From assembly GCA_935421215.2 (NCBI GenBank), contig OW285244.1:7141401-7205400 (forward strand): 64,000 bases of DNA. Reading direction: 5' to 3'. This stretch comes from Melolontha melolontha (lineage: Eukaryota; Arthropoda; Insecta; Coleoptera; Scarabaeidae). The position numbers and the translations under genes were made by a program. Each line of letters opens with the position of its first letter. Position 1 is the stretch's first letter. The notes under the pieces are model-generated. The model did not search any database. It was not told the origin of the DNA and saw only the letters and a program-made list of their open reading frames with translations. Of the stretch, positions 46,866 through 57,826 are shown piece after piece.

Positions 46866-47060
46866 CCTGTGTACGAGAGATGTCTTTTATGTTTCGCATT
46901 CTGAATATAGAGGGCGCCACTAATCAAATGTCAGTACTAAACATTAATCTCTATCTTGAGTTAGCTTACATAGTGTTGTAGCTACAACAAACTACACTAA
47001 AACTCGTGGCTTTAATCGCGAGGGCACTTATGTTCGACACATTTCTAGACTACACTAAAA
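46866..47060 (+). mobile_element. 5' fragment of mariner family 1
   Basis: Begins TACGAGAGATGTCTTTTATG and continues with the same non-coding leader as the mariner at 7296 (AGGGCGCCACTAATCAAATG, TCAGTACTAAACATTAA). Only the 5' end is present. It sits inside the second mariner. Confidence 0.75.
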
Positions 47061-47089
47061 CCAAACTAATACGAAACTATGTTTGAAAA

Positions 47090-47705
47090 CAATAAAAATT
47101 AGTTCGTTCAAAAGTTGGCAGAGATGAAAGACGTACCAAGAAAGTTATGTCGTCCTTTACTGGCGTCTCTTTGTGAGCTTAAGAATAGCAAAATGCGGAA
47201 AGACTCATACAATTGGTGAAGCTCTTGTTACCTGCTGTAAAAGATATGGTAACTTGTATGTTAAGCGAACCCTCAGCTAAATAGCTATGATACCACTTTC
47301 AAATAATATCGTCCGTTGTGGGATTGAAAGTATAGTATTAAACGTTAAAGAAAACATAATAGCTCACAGTGAATTTTTTGTGATAAAATTTAATAAGAGC
47401 ACAGATGTAACAAACTTCGTTCAACTCATGATTTACATGCAGTATGTAGGTCAAACTAAAATTAAAGGGGAATATTTATTTTGTAAGAATCTATCAACAC
47501 GAACTACCGCAGATGATATTTTCAAGAAAATGAAAAGTTTTTTTGCAGAAAATGGACTAGATTGGAAGCGGTGCAACGGCTTCTATTCTGATGGAGCTCC
47601 AGTTATGACGGGGAAATATGGAGGTGTTCCAAACTTTCGTTTATCTTCGAAATAATGTTCTGAAATGTGCAGTCATTACATTTAGTTGCTGCTAAATACA
47701 GAATA
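47090..47705 (+). pseudogene. hAT-type (ZBED5/SCAND3-like) transposase fragment
   Basis: The open part 47287-47655 reads MIPLSNNIVRCGIESIVLNV, then TDVTNFVQLMIYMQYV, KGEYLFCKNLSTRTTADDIF and DWKRCNGFYSDGAPVMTGKY. Upstream, GEALVTCCKRYGNLYV-like and TIGEAL blocks are readable near 47205. These match the RNase-H-like core of hAT-derived proteins (LPLSNNTV, DESTD, DGAPAMTG). The first catalytic Asp region is altered (KFNKSTD). Truncated at both ends by the mariner sequence. Confidence 0.8.
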
Positions 47706-48392
47706 CATACATTACTTTCTCGAGGAAAAATGCTAAGCAGGTTATTCCAGCTATATTCTGAGGTAATTCTTCATCTACACAGTAGACAAAATTTGGATTT
47801 ATGTGTACGAGTCCGAAAGCAAACAGCAGTTAGCGGTGCGGGTTCCAAGGTGAGTTCCAAGATGAGCCAAACCCAACAAAAGTTGTTCACGAAGAAAGCA
47901 CTTCGAAGCAAATGGTCGCCTGTTTTTTCTTGAACTGTCAGTTCTGAATGGTACACAACCGTTTCTTTGCTAGAAGTCCTTGGATAAATAAGAAAAAACT
48001 ACCAGAGACGTAGGATCATTCTTTACCATTATAATGCGAGCTCTCAAACATCGGCATAAACAACTCAATATTTGATCCGTCAAAACATTGAATTGATGGG
48101 TCATCCGCCGTAAAACCCTTATTTAGCACCTAATGATTTATTTTTGTTTCCGCACGTGAATAATGAACTACGTGTCAATAATCTTTGACGTCAGAAGAAG
48201 CTGCTGATGTATTCAAAATGCTTATTTTGAAGACACCGCAATCGGAATGTGAAAGTGCCGTGAAAATGGATTCAAACATTTGATAAAATGCATCAATCGT
48301 CACAGAGAATATTTTGAAAACACAATAAAACAATTTTCTATGATAAATATTTTTCGGTTGTTATTCCGAATATATAAATGGCAGCCCTCGTA

Positions 48393-49094
48393 AGAATTGT
48401 TAAAGTACAATAAATATTGTTTAATTTTGGCATCTAAATCAAAAGCTATATATTTAACTAATAGCTAATACATAGCTAATAGTTTATATTCACATAACTA
48501 ATAATTAATTTATATATAGCTAATAGTTAAGTTGTATATCTAAATCAAAATGTGCAACCCGAACATGTATTTGGTTTAAAATTTAAATTAAACCAACTTC
48601 ACACTACATTTACTTAGATCTAGTATCACTACAGGAAAAACAACAAAACTACGACCTTTTTTTTAATGTTTTTGAAACAGAATCGTCTAATACATGAATT
48701 AATGTTCAAACAAGTTAAATAATATTTCTACGTATATTTAATTAAAAATATAGGTACATATTAGGTATCTAGACAAACATCTGATATAGCTGATATGGCT
48801 GACAGTTAAGCGAATATATTTAACTTTGCAATGTTTTTTGTACGTGAATTGAATTGCCAGAAAATAACTTTTAAATATTATCTCTTATTATTCAACAGAC
48901 TTTCAATAACATGATATATTGCATTATTACGACTTTCAAAAAACCTTACTGTTCCACAATGGTCCCAAATTTATATTGAAAACATAGGCTACTCTAAATT
49001 AAAATTTAGTTGAAGGCATGATAGATATATGAAAAATTTGGAAAAGACTTCGACATTAAAAACATGTCATTCTCAAACGAAATTAACAATATGT
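48393..49094. other. AT-rich, no recognisable feature
   Basis: A few degenerate TATAGCTAATAG repeats occur at about 48450-48540. Otherwise nothing recognisable. Confidence 0.4.
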
Positions 49095-49490
49095 ATTCTG
49101 AACTTATTGCAAATGAAAATTAATGAATATTATATCTCATTTGTACTTGCAAATATCGTCTTATGTGATGGGTTAATTACTACAATTCGACAAACTAGAT
49201 TTGTACCAATATGTAGAACGCACCACGCCGCGACTTCGACCTTCCTGGTTACGAGCGAAACGCGTCTATACGTTCCGTTGCTGCACGTGGCTTTTCACAA
49301 ATTTTTAATTATCATAACAACCAGGAAAGTCGAAGTTGCGGTATGGTGTGTTCTACATACTGATACAAACTTATTTTGTCGAATTGCAGTAATTAACGCA
49401 TCACATAAGGCGACATTTGCATGTAGAAATAAGATTTAATTTTCATTAATTCTCATTTGCAATAAGTTCAGAATGTCTATATGTACACCA
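49095..49490. repeat. Foldback element, about 170-bp arms
   Basis: The left arm (from TATTCTGAACTTATTGCAAA) and right arm (its inverted copy ending TTGCAATAAGTTCAGAATGT) enclose a loop of about 50 bp (CGAGCGAAACGCGTCTATAC...). Arms match at roughly 85-90%. Non-coding; the frame across it is a by-product. Confidence 0.75.
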
Positions 49491-50614
49491 AATATAAAAG
49501 TGAAAAATCGTATCCGTTTTCATGATACCGTACAATGACAAGCTCCAATAAGAGCAAAACTGTCTGTGTTGATGAACGTGATTTCATTTTATGTTCATTT
49601 TATTCGAGAATTACATGTTTTTAATGTAGAAACTATAGTAACGTTATCTGTTATAATAAAGTGATAATAAAAGTAAGTTTTTTTGATGTATCATATATAC
49701 CTAGATCACGAAGTAATGGCTTTTACAAGTTTTTAAAACTTTACTAGTTTACGAAAAGAAATACAATATATTTCTTTAAACTGTCAACCATCTAATACAT
49801 ATATCAAAACCTATAAGAAATTATGCACAGATAATATAATGTATTACAATTATTATTTATCCCAATATTATTGAACACCAGTGTATATTTTGCATATTGC
49901 TGTTCAGTAAAATAAGAACAGAAATAAAACGACTTTCTTGTGAATGAAATTTAAAAATCACAGCTTAATAATACTATAAAAGAGATAAGTTATTATAAAA
50001 TGCTAGACAAATATATAATTTCAAACAATATTCCGTATTAAATGTATGTTCTATTTTCACTGAACATTAGTGTGTTAGTGTGCAGCAATAAATAATATTT
50101 TAACGACATCCAAAAAAGAATAAACATTTCATTATTTTCAGAGTAAATTAATAAGATGCGTATATAGAATTCATCAAATTTACTAAATGTTTCTAATATT
50201 TAACGAATACCAAATGAATTAAATTTTCTTGAAATCTCGAATTTTTTAAATATTTTCTTATATATGCATCTTTCTAATCCGGCCCATATACCTTCGTTTT
50301 ATTTTCTGATTGTAATGTACACACATTTTTATTACTACACTTTTACATAAAATTTAAGCTCATTTTTTGTATCCAAGGTTATTAGTAATTAATAATTTTA
50401 TCGAAAGTATAAACCGTGATAAGATAAAAATCAAACTCTACTTATAAATAAATTAAAATAAAACACCTTTCTTCACTATAAAATGTTTAATATAATAAAT
50501 TTTTGGCAGAGAAAAACATTCCTTTATTCCCACACGCATCCTGCAGTCCAGAATGAATATGGTTCGATGTGACTATTTTCTTTTTCCAGCTCTTAAGCGG
50601 AAGTTGGAAGCATG
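49491..50614. other. AT-rich, no recognisable feature
   Basis: No coding sequence, element terminus or RNA gene was recognised. Confidence 0.4.
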
Positions 50615-50669
50615 TATTGTGCAACAGACACATGCCAGGATCTCCTGGCATGTGTTTATTGCACAATAT
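50615..50669. repeat. Near-perfect 55-bp palindrome
   Basis: ATTGTGCAACAGACACATGC, CAGGATCTCCTGG, then GCATGTGTTTATTGCACAAT: inverted arms of about 26 bp with two mismatches and a 2-nt centre. It lies less than 100 bp before the Jockey-type element. Confidence 0.8.
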
Positions 50670-51034
50670 CATAAAAATGACAATAAAATTACAATACTAC
50701 AGATACAGACAATACACCCGCATTGAATACAGAACTCGGATTCCTTCAACGGTCCAATCGCGCGTCTGATAATGTTTGGGTTCAGTGTTGATATGCAGCC
50801 TGCTGCACCGCTATATCAAGCAGACCGTCCGCAGAACACATTAAGGTCCGTGGCAACCACACGAGCCGTCGCGTGCGACAACTAAAACGCCACACCCCAC
50901 TCCAACACAGCAGTTTATAAGCAGAGGAAGCTCACCACAACGGCCTCGACCGACGTCATCTGCACCGCAGAGAGCGCAGCGAACTCTAACTGATTTATTG
51001 TTATACAAGAAACAGTTAAGCGGTACCAGAAGAA

Positions 51035-52239
51035 ATGGCTGGTCGCAACCAAGACATTGTAGCATTAATACAAAAAACCAACACTAAAGAAGAACTGACA
51101 TCAATCATTGCAATGGTTACGAAGAAAATACAGCAAGATCACGACATTGGCTTCACCCTCAGAGAATTACCACGAACAAACAGACGACAGAAAACAGAAC
51201 CACCGAAGATATCAACGAGCAACAGGTACTCAGCACCATCGAAGAAGAAAAGAAAAAAGAGGAAACGACACCAATGGAAAGCGACGACCAACCGATAGCC
51301 TCCACTTCCGCAGCGAATCCCGAGGTGAGTACAATAAAACAAACACACACCAACACAAACACGACAGACAAACAACACAAAACAATCATAAAGACAGTAA
51401 CCAACACAAACCGACCTCCAAAAACGCCCACTATCTCTCCAATTACCTACTATCACTGACGCAACGCAGTGGAATCTAGTCCTAAATCTCATGAAATGAA
51501 CAAAATTTAATACACCCAAAGTAGATATACCCAGATCATCAGAGGCGTACCACAATTCCTAACCAACGAAGAAATCAAAGCCGATCTAGAATCCCGAAAC
51601 TATCCGATCGCAAAAATCACGAGGATGAACGATAAAGACCGTCTTCCCGCCCCCCTTATCTTAATAGAATTAGACAAAGAATACAAATCAATCTTCGATA
51701 TCCACGTAGTTTGCGGATTATCAGTAAAAGTAGAGTCCCTCAGACTGAGAAAGGACGTTATTCAATGTCACAGATGTCAGAAATTTGGACATCAACAGCG
51801 TATGTGCAATGTAAATCACGCGTGCATGAAGTGCGGAGAGTCACACTCAACGCATGAATGCACAAAATCGACAACGACCGCGCCCAAATGCGCAAACTGC
51901 GGTGGAGAGCACCTCTCGACATACATAAACTGTAAGAAAAACCTCAACAACCCAATAAACGAACCAATACAAACACACAAACTCATAGACGCACCACCAC
52001 CAAAACACAACGCGTGGACTCAAAGACAACAGACAAGTAACATCACCGTAACTACACCCACAATCCGGGAAAACACACCAACACTTAACTCACACGAAAA
52101 AGCAGACAACAACATTGCTTTCATGATTGGGAAATTGCTATTAACACTCTGTTCGACAAATGCTACACCTCATCAAAAAGAAAGCTTTTTCGATCAAACA
52201 ATTGAACTAACAAAACTTTATAACGCACGCAAACAATGA
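51035..52239 (+). pseudogene. Jockey-type ORF1 (gag-like, CCHC zinc knuckles), frameshifted
   Basis: ATG at 51035 starts MAGRNQDIVALIQKTNTKEE. The frame shifts near 51190 (continuing TTEDINEQQVLSTIEEEKKK) and an in-frame stop follows around 51457-51460. The open C-terminal part (51625-52239) has three zinc knuckles: CHRCQKFGHQQRMC (CX2CX4HX4C), CMKCGESHSTHEC and CANCGGEHLSTYINC. This triple-knuckle layout is typical of Jockey-clade ORF1 proteins, which bind the element RNA. The stop codon overlaps the ORF2 start in ATGA. Confidence 0.85.
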
Positions 52240-54848
52240 ATCAAAAACACAACATTAAAATAGCCTATTGGAATGCACAAAGCATAACACTCAAAAAACA
52301 AGAATTACACGTATTTTTAGACGAACACCAAATAGACATAATTCTGTTAAATGAAACACATTTAAAACTCAGTCACTCACTAAAAATCCCAAAATACAAA
52401 ACATACAGACACGACAGACCGGTACAAAGAGGCGGCGGCACTGCTATTCTCGTACATGAAACAATAAAACACTGCGAACTTGAATACAAAACACTTGATA
52501 TCATAGAAAACACAGGCATATAAATAAACACGAAAAGGGGACCGATAAACCTTTACGCAGGTTATCTTCCCTCCGAGAATCAGACATACAAACTTACAAA
52601 CGATCTTCAATCAAAACAGACCCACAATATTTGCAGGAGATTTTAACGCGAAACACAAAAACTGGAATTCGAAAACAGTCAATAAAAACGGTAAAAAACT
52701 AAAGAAAATCGCACAAGATAATAACCTCAATATAATCGGGCCCTTGGAAGCTACACACATACACACACCAATTGGCACTACCGACGTTTTAGATATCGCA
52801 ATACTTAAAAACATAACTACAACACACACAATAGAAACTATAAATGACCTCTTCTCGGATCATTTTCCGGTGATATTAACGCTTGACATTGATACAACTT
52901 AAACGAAAGTCACATTTAATAAGACAGACTGGGGAAAATTCAAAGAAACCCTAGCACTCAAAACAGTAAAAATTCACAACGCGAAAGACATTGATCAAGC
53001 AGTGATCACACTGGAAGATGACGTAAAAAACGCAATCGCAAAATCGACAAAAGCAAAACCATTGACACGAAACTTAACATTCCGACAGAACTAAAAATAA
53101 AAATACGAAACAAAGAAAACATACTTAAAGAATATAAAAGAACGTTAAACCCGGAAGTAAAGACAAAATTAAACGCGATAACTAACGAAATAAAATCTGA
53201 CATGATCGAACACTTTAATAAAAACTGGAATAACAAAATTGAATCCCTTAATACGCCAGACCAAACACTCTGGCAGATGACAAAAGCCCTAACACACACA
53301 AAAACCAAAATTCCACCGCTAAAAACCGCAAATGGACCGGCAATAACTGACAAAGAAAAAGCGGACGAATTCGCGAACGCATTAAAACAACAATTCGAAA
53401 CGAATCCGACAATACCAAAACATAACACATTCTCAAACCAAATTGAACGGCAACGAAATAGCCAAATGGACATAACCGATGGAGAAATCGACGCCACAAA
53501 TAAGACGAAGTGGAAAAAATAATTAAAAACCTAAAAAACCAAAAACCCCCCGGAACGGACGGAATAACTAACATTGCAATCAAAAATCTACCTAAAACCG
53601 GAATACAAATTATAACCGACATAATAAACGGAATAATAAAACACGGACACTATCCCGCGAACTGGAAACACGCACAAATAATAATGTTCCACAAACCCGG
53701 AAAAGCAACAAAAACTACCACAGACTACCGGCCAATAAGCTTACTCCCTTCGATAAGTAAGCTGGCGGAACGCGTGATACAGACAAGAGTCGAAGAAGAA
53801 GTCGACAACAAAAATATTATCCAAAATTTTCAATACGGTTTTCGGAAAAACTATTCAACCACACAACAGGCAATAAGACTAACATAACACATAACCGAAA
53901 AAATGAACATGTCAACATCAACGGGCGCAATTTTTCTCGACATTGAAAAAGCCTTCGACCGCGTTTGGCAGGCCGGCCTCATACACAAAATGAAACATCA
54001 CAAAATATCGAACACATTAATAAAAATAACCGACAGTTACCTAAAAAACCGCACATTTAATGTCATAATAGGAAAAGATAAACCAACAAACGAACACATA
54101 GCGGCAGGAGTCCCACAAGGATCCGTCCTCGGGCCATTCCTGTGTAACATTTACACGTCGGACATACCCAGAATAAAAAATTGTAATATCGCGCAATGCG
54201 CAGACGACACCGTCATATACATAAGCCACAGACAAACATCTTATATACACAAACAGTTGCAAAAAATCTAGCCCTATTGAAGGACTGGTTCGACAAATGG
54301 AAAATTAAAATTAACCCACTAAAAACCGCGGCAATTTACTTCCAACACAGAAAACGACACAAAAGGCCGGACGAAATCAAACTCGAAGGTCACACAATAC
54401 ACTGCCAGGAAAAAATTAAATACCTTGGGGTCACAATGTACTCGCAACTTACATACACGGCACATATTAAAGAAATAAAGAGAAAAATCGGATACACGAC
54501 ACAAAAATTATACCCAATACTAAACGGCAAAAACTAACTTTGGAAAATAAAATATTAATAATAAAAACGATAATACTCGCGGGCGCGACATATGCCGGAG
54601 AAATATGGCATCAAGCCAGCGAAAAACAAAGACAATCGGTACAAGGGAAAATAAATAAGGTTATTAGACTCGCAATAAATGTACCACGATACATGACAAA
54701 CGCGCAAATACACAAAGAAACAAAACTCGAAACACTAGAATCGATAATATGTAAGCGAACACTCAAAACAATAGAAACAATAATGTCACATAAAAACCCC
54801 ACAATAAGGAAAATTATAAAGCCAAATCGGAAAAAAACACGGACTTAA
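52236..54848 (+). pseudogene. Jockey-type ORF2 (endonuclease and reverse transcriptase), broken
   Basis: Starts MNQKHNIKIAYWNAQSITLK. APE-type endonuclease motifs: IAYWNAQS, ILLNETHLK, RGGGTAIL, GDFNAKHKNW, TDVLDIAIL and SDHFPVILTL (to about 52890). Linker, then RT: PPGTDGITN, YRPISLLPSISKLAERV, QYGFRKNYST, IFLDIEKAFDRVW, GVPQGSVLGPFLCNIYTSDI, CADDTVIY (catalytic ADD), INPLKTAAIYF and KYLGVTMYS. Defects: stops at 52521 and about 52901, frameshift near 53090, breaks near 53520, 53887 and 54270, stop at 54535. All key catalytic residues of both domains are still readable. Confidence 0.9.
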
Positions 54849-55281
54849 TCAAATTAAAAGACGCGCGGAGGATAATGATATCCAAGTAAACGCGAAAAAA
54901 CGTAAAACAAACAGTTAACAAAGGTCAACACATACACACAAAAATGTAATCACAAACACCGCATTCCTAATAGGCTAAGAAAACGTAACACACAAACACA
55001 CACAGACACATAAGCACACAAAACATTCAAAACCCCGGGAAAAGAAATTGGAGTGGAAATGGAGGCAACTTCGACCACCGCATAAAAATCAACTGACTCA
55101 TGAAAACCACAACGGCATTCGACCGCCAACTCCGACCAGCGCAAGACCAACTCCAGAAAATGACGAGTGCGATACCGTTGAAACGTCGAAAAAATTAGTT
55201 CTATTTAGGACATATCTCACACGCGCAGAAGAACCCGAGAAACAACCATTTCATCATTCAACCGCGAGAACATTAAGGTAG

Positions 55282-55423
55282 CATATATATATATATATAT
55301 ATATATAACCTAAACTTAAGAAGTCGGCGATTAAAGGTCTGGTTTATTACTTCAAAGTATATATATTTAAAATAACTCTACATGTTTCGGCAATGATGCC
55401 TTTGTCAAGAGGCTACGTTTTCT

Positions 55424-55485
<62 letters not shown>

Positions 55486-55854
55486 TAAATTAAATCAGTT
55501 GGCGATTAAAGGTCTGTTTTACTTCAAAGTACATATATTTAAAAAAAAATTACCATATCATACCAAGGTCACGAAAATATTATATATATATATATATATA
55601 TATAAGGTAAACTTAATTAGTCGGCGATTAAAGGTCTGGTTATTACTTCAAAGTGTATATATTTAAAATAATCCTACATGTTTCGGCAATGATGCCTTTG
55701 TCAAGGATATAAAAAATATATTTTTTATATCCTTAACAAAGGCATCATTGCCGAAACATGTAGGATTATTTTAAATATATACACTTTGAAGTAATAACCA
55801 GACCTTTAATCGCCGACTAATTAAGTTTACCTTATCATACCAAGGTCACGAAAA

Positions 55855-55906
<52 letters not shown>

Positions 55907-56588
55907 AAAATTCAATTAACAACAGAAGTGATACAAAAAATTTAAGCAGTATATACTACAACTTAATTATGTAACGATCTGCAATTTACCATCATTTGCT
56001 TATCATGCTGACAATTCCGTGTTTTGATTCCTGTCTGGCTGTCCGAGTAGGTTTTCGTGGTTTTCCTTCTCGTTTAAGGCGAATTCCGACAGCTTAACAT
56101 CTTAAGTCGCTATACGGGCGCATACATAATAATAACTCATGTCTTGCGTTCCCCTGTTTTTGTTGTCTATCTATTTTAGAATACTAAGGCATGATTTATT
56201 ATTATTATATTGGAATGTATCTTTGAATAATTTTATCCATAGCAACTACAAATGTATGACATTAATATACTGTCATTTATATTTTAAATTCTTTGAAAAA
56301 GGCATCATATGGCGAAACATGTAAGATTGTTTTAAATATATACATTTTGAAGTAAAACCAGACCTTAAATCGCCAGCTAATTGAATCTAGCATAACATAC
56401 AAAGGTCACGAAATAATTATCTTTATATATAAATATATAAATAAATATATTTATATTTTTTATTTCCTTGACAAAGGCATCATTGCTGAAACATGTAGGG
56501 TTGTTTTAAATATATATACTTTGAAGTAATAAACCAGACCTTTAATCGCCGACTTATTAAGTTTACCATATCATATCAAGGTCACGAA

Positions 56589-56642
<54 letters not shown>
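55282..56642. repeat. (TA)n-rich array of hammerhead-like repeat units
   Basis: Seven (TA)n tracts (for example 55428-55483, 55858-55902, 56596-56642) alternate with units carrying CATGTTTCGGCAATGATGCC or its complement. One palindrome is centred at 55718/55719 with arms of about 115 nt. Two plus-sense units near 56290 and 56467 are single. A patch of ordinary sequence (55905-56280) lies between. Same family as 5719-6070 and 35263-35910. Confidence 0.75.
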
Positions 56643-56646
<4 letters not shown>

Positions 56647-57692
56647 AGAGTTGGGTTTGCTTTAAAAATAATTGACACCATTACATTTTAACCGAACTTC
56701 AAGCGATAAATTTACACTTATTAATTGTGAACTATATAAATTTCTTTTAAAAACTGACGTTATGGAAAATAACATTGGAATATATACGTTGACAGATCGT
56801 TCCTTTTGACAGTCAAATTTTCGATTGTTTTTATATGCAAAATAAACGCAATTGAAAAAGTATACATCAAGAATAGGTACCATACAATTGTCAAAATATG
56901 TTTTATGTGTATTTGGACGAAAACTAGCGTAGAAGGTTACTGGCAGTTTAGAACATATTTTATTTTTTTTGTAGATTAACGGTGTCTTTGCGCCAAAAAA
57001 TTTATTGGGACAAATTAATTCCCCAATGGTCCTCTAAATGCCCCAACAATTTTCTTTGCAAAATTGATACAGACTGGAGCTCCTCAAACTCCAAATTTAC
57101 TTCAAATGATATACATCAAGTGAAGAAATATGCTTTATTTTAACCTAATTTAGTTTCTATTATAAATTCACAAGTGCTCATAATAATATTTCAGTCATAA
57201 ACATTGACAATTCATTTATGTATTTGACGGAAGACATATAAACAATAGCAGGTAAATATATATTAGAAAGCGTTTTGTAGAATTGTAAAATACTATGTTT
57301 AACATTTCCACGCTAACGAAGACCCGAGATATCATCACCATATTTCCCAGGAAAGTCCCGTGACTTTGAAATGCCAAAAATGTTAGTATATTTTTTTAAT
57401 GTCTAACATTTTATTTAGTTATTTAAAACGCATAGGTACAAAGATATCACTAATTCAGGAAGGAAATACATTTGATATATCCACCAAATTTCCCTTTATG
57501 ACTGTTAAGAAAAAAGGGGTCATTTTAACAATACCATTTTAAAATTTAATCTACATATTATTTATAATCGATAATAATTATTATAAATAAATTATTGAAA
57601 TTATAATCTTACAAAAATATATCGGTAAAATTAAACTACTAACAAATAAGTTATAACAAATATCACTATAAATATCGGAGAATAAAAATTGA
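56643..57692. other. Probable 3' flank of the unrecognised minus-strand gene
   Basis: AT-rich, no recognisable element or frame. Downstream of the terminal exon at 57693, so it should contain its 3' UTR; on the minus strand, several AATAAA-type signals are present (for example near 57583-57592). Confidence 0.4.
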
Positions 57693-57826
57693 TTATAGTT
57701 GTACATCTTGGGAACTCGTATACACCTGCTTCAGAGATGCTGATTGATCTTCCAGACTTTTCTTTAAGTTGGCGATGGTATTCAGAAGAACCTGTTGTCG
57801 TAGATTTTCAGCGCTGTTGCGATGTT
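57693..57826 (-). CDS. Unrecognised gene, terminal coiled-coil exon
   Basis: Acceptor ACTTAAAAG, phase matching the donor at 60156. Codes EHRNSAENLRQQVLLNTIAN-LKKSLEDQSASLKQVYTSSQ-DVQL and a TAA stop. Heptad-like spacing of Leu/Ile/Val supports a coiled coil. Found by phase-matched translation; the acceptor pyrimidine tract is weak. Confidence 0.7.

Larger units (their letters stand above)
46525..48392 (+). mobile_element. Second irritans-type mariner, split by other elements
   Basis: Left end GCAAGGGGTGCTATTTATAT (about 46526) matches the inward-reading right end ACGAGGGCTGCCATTTATAT (48391). The N-terminal part (46608-46850) codes NFRAMIYYFQGGLSQQQCID, FGDERPSKTTVNHF and VGRLKSVVVPQNIDTV. 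The C-terminal part resumes at about 47715 with KIWIYVYESESKQQ, GEPNPTKVVH-like and SKQMVACFF pieces, then SSQTSAQTTQYLIRQNIELM (about 48045) and FLFPHVNNELRV (about 48145). A piece of another mariner and an hAT fragment occupy about 46866-47700. Confidence 0.75.
50700..55281 (+). mobile_element. Jockey-type non-LTR retrotransposon, nearly full length
   Basis: About 4.5 kb with a 5' UTR (to 51034), ORF1 (51035-52239), ORF2 (52236-54848) and a 3' UTR of about 430 bp ending at a (TA)n tract instead of poly(A). The + strand is strikingly C/A-rich and G-poor compared with its flanks. Exact 5' border and target duplication were not identified. Breaks: a frameshift in ORF1 near 51190, and several stops and frameshifts in ORF2. 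This copy cannot encode its proteins intact but is much less decayed than other retroelements here. Confidence 0.9.

Noticed and set aside
49029..49439. 136-codon plus-strand frame across the foldback
   Set aside because: It runs through both arms of an inverted repeat and is explained by that symmetry; no family motif.
51139..51555. Long minus-strand frames antisense to the Jockey-type element (also 53006-53497, 53248-53622)
   Set aside because: They are shadows created by the C/A-rich coding strand, with Val/Phe/Cys-rich composition and no motifs.
55282..56642. Short regularly spaced repeats as a CRISPR array
   Set aside because: The units are palindromic, alternate with TA tracts of variable length and lie in eukaryotic DNA with introns.
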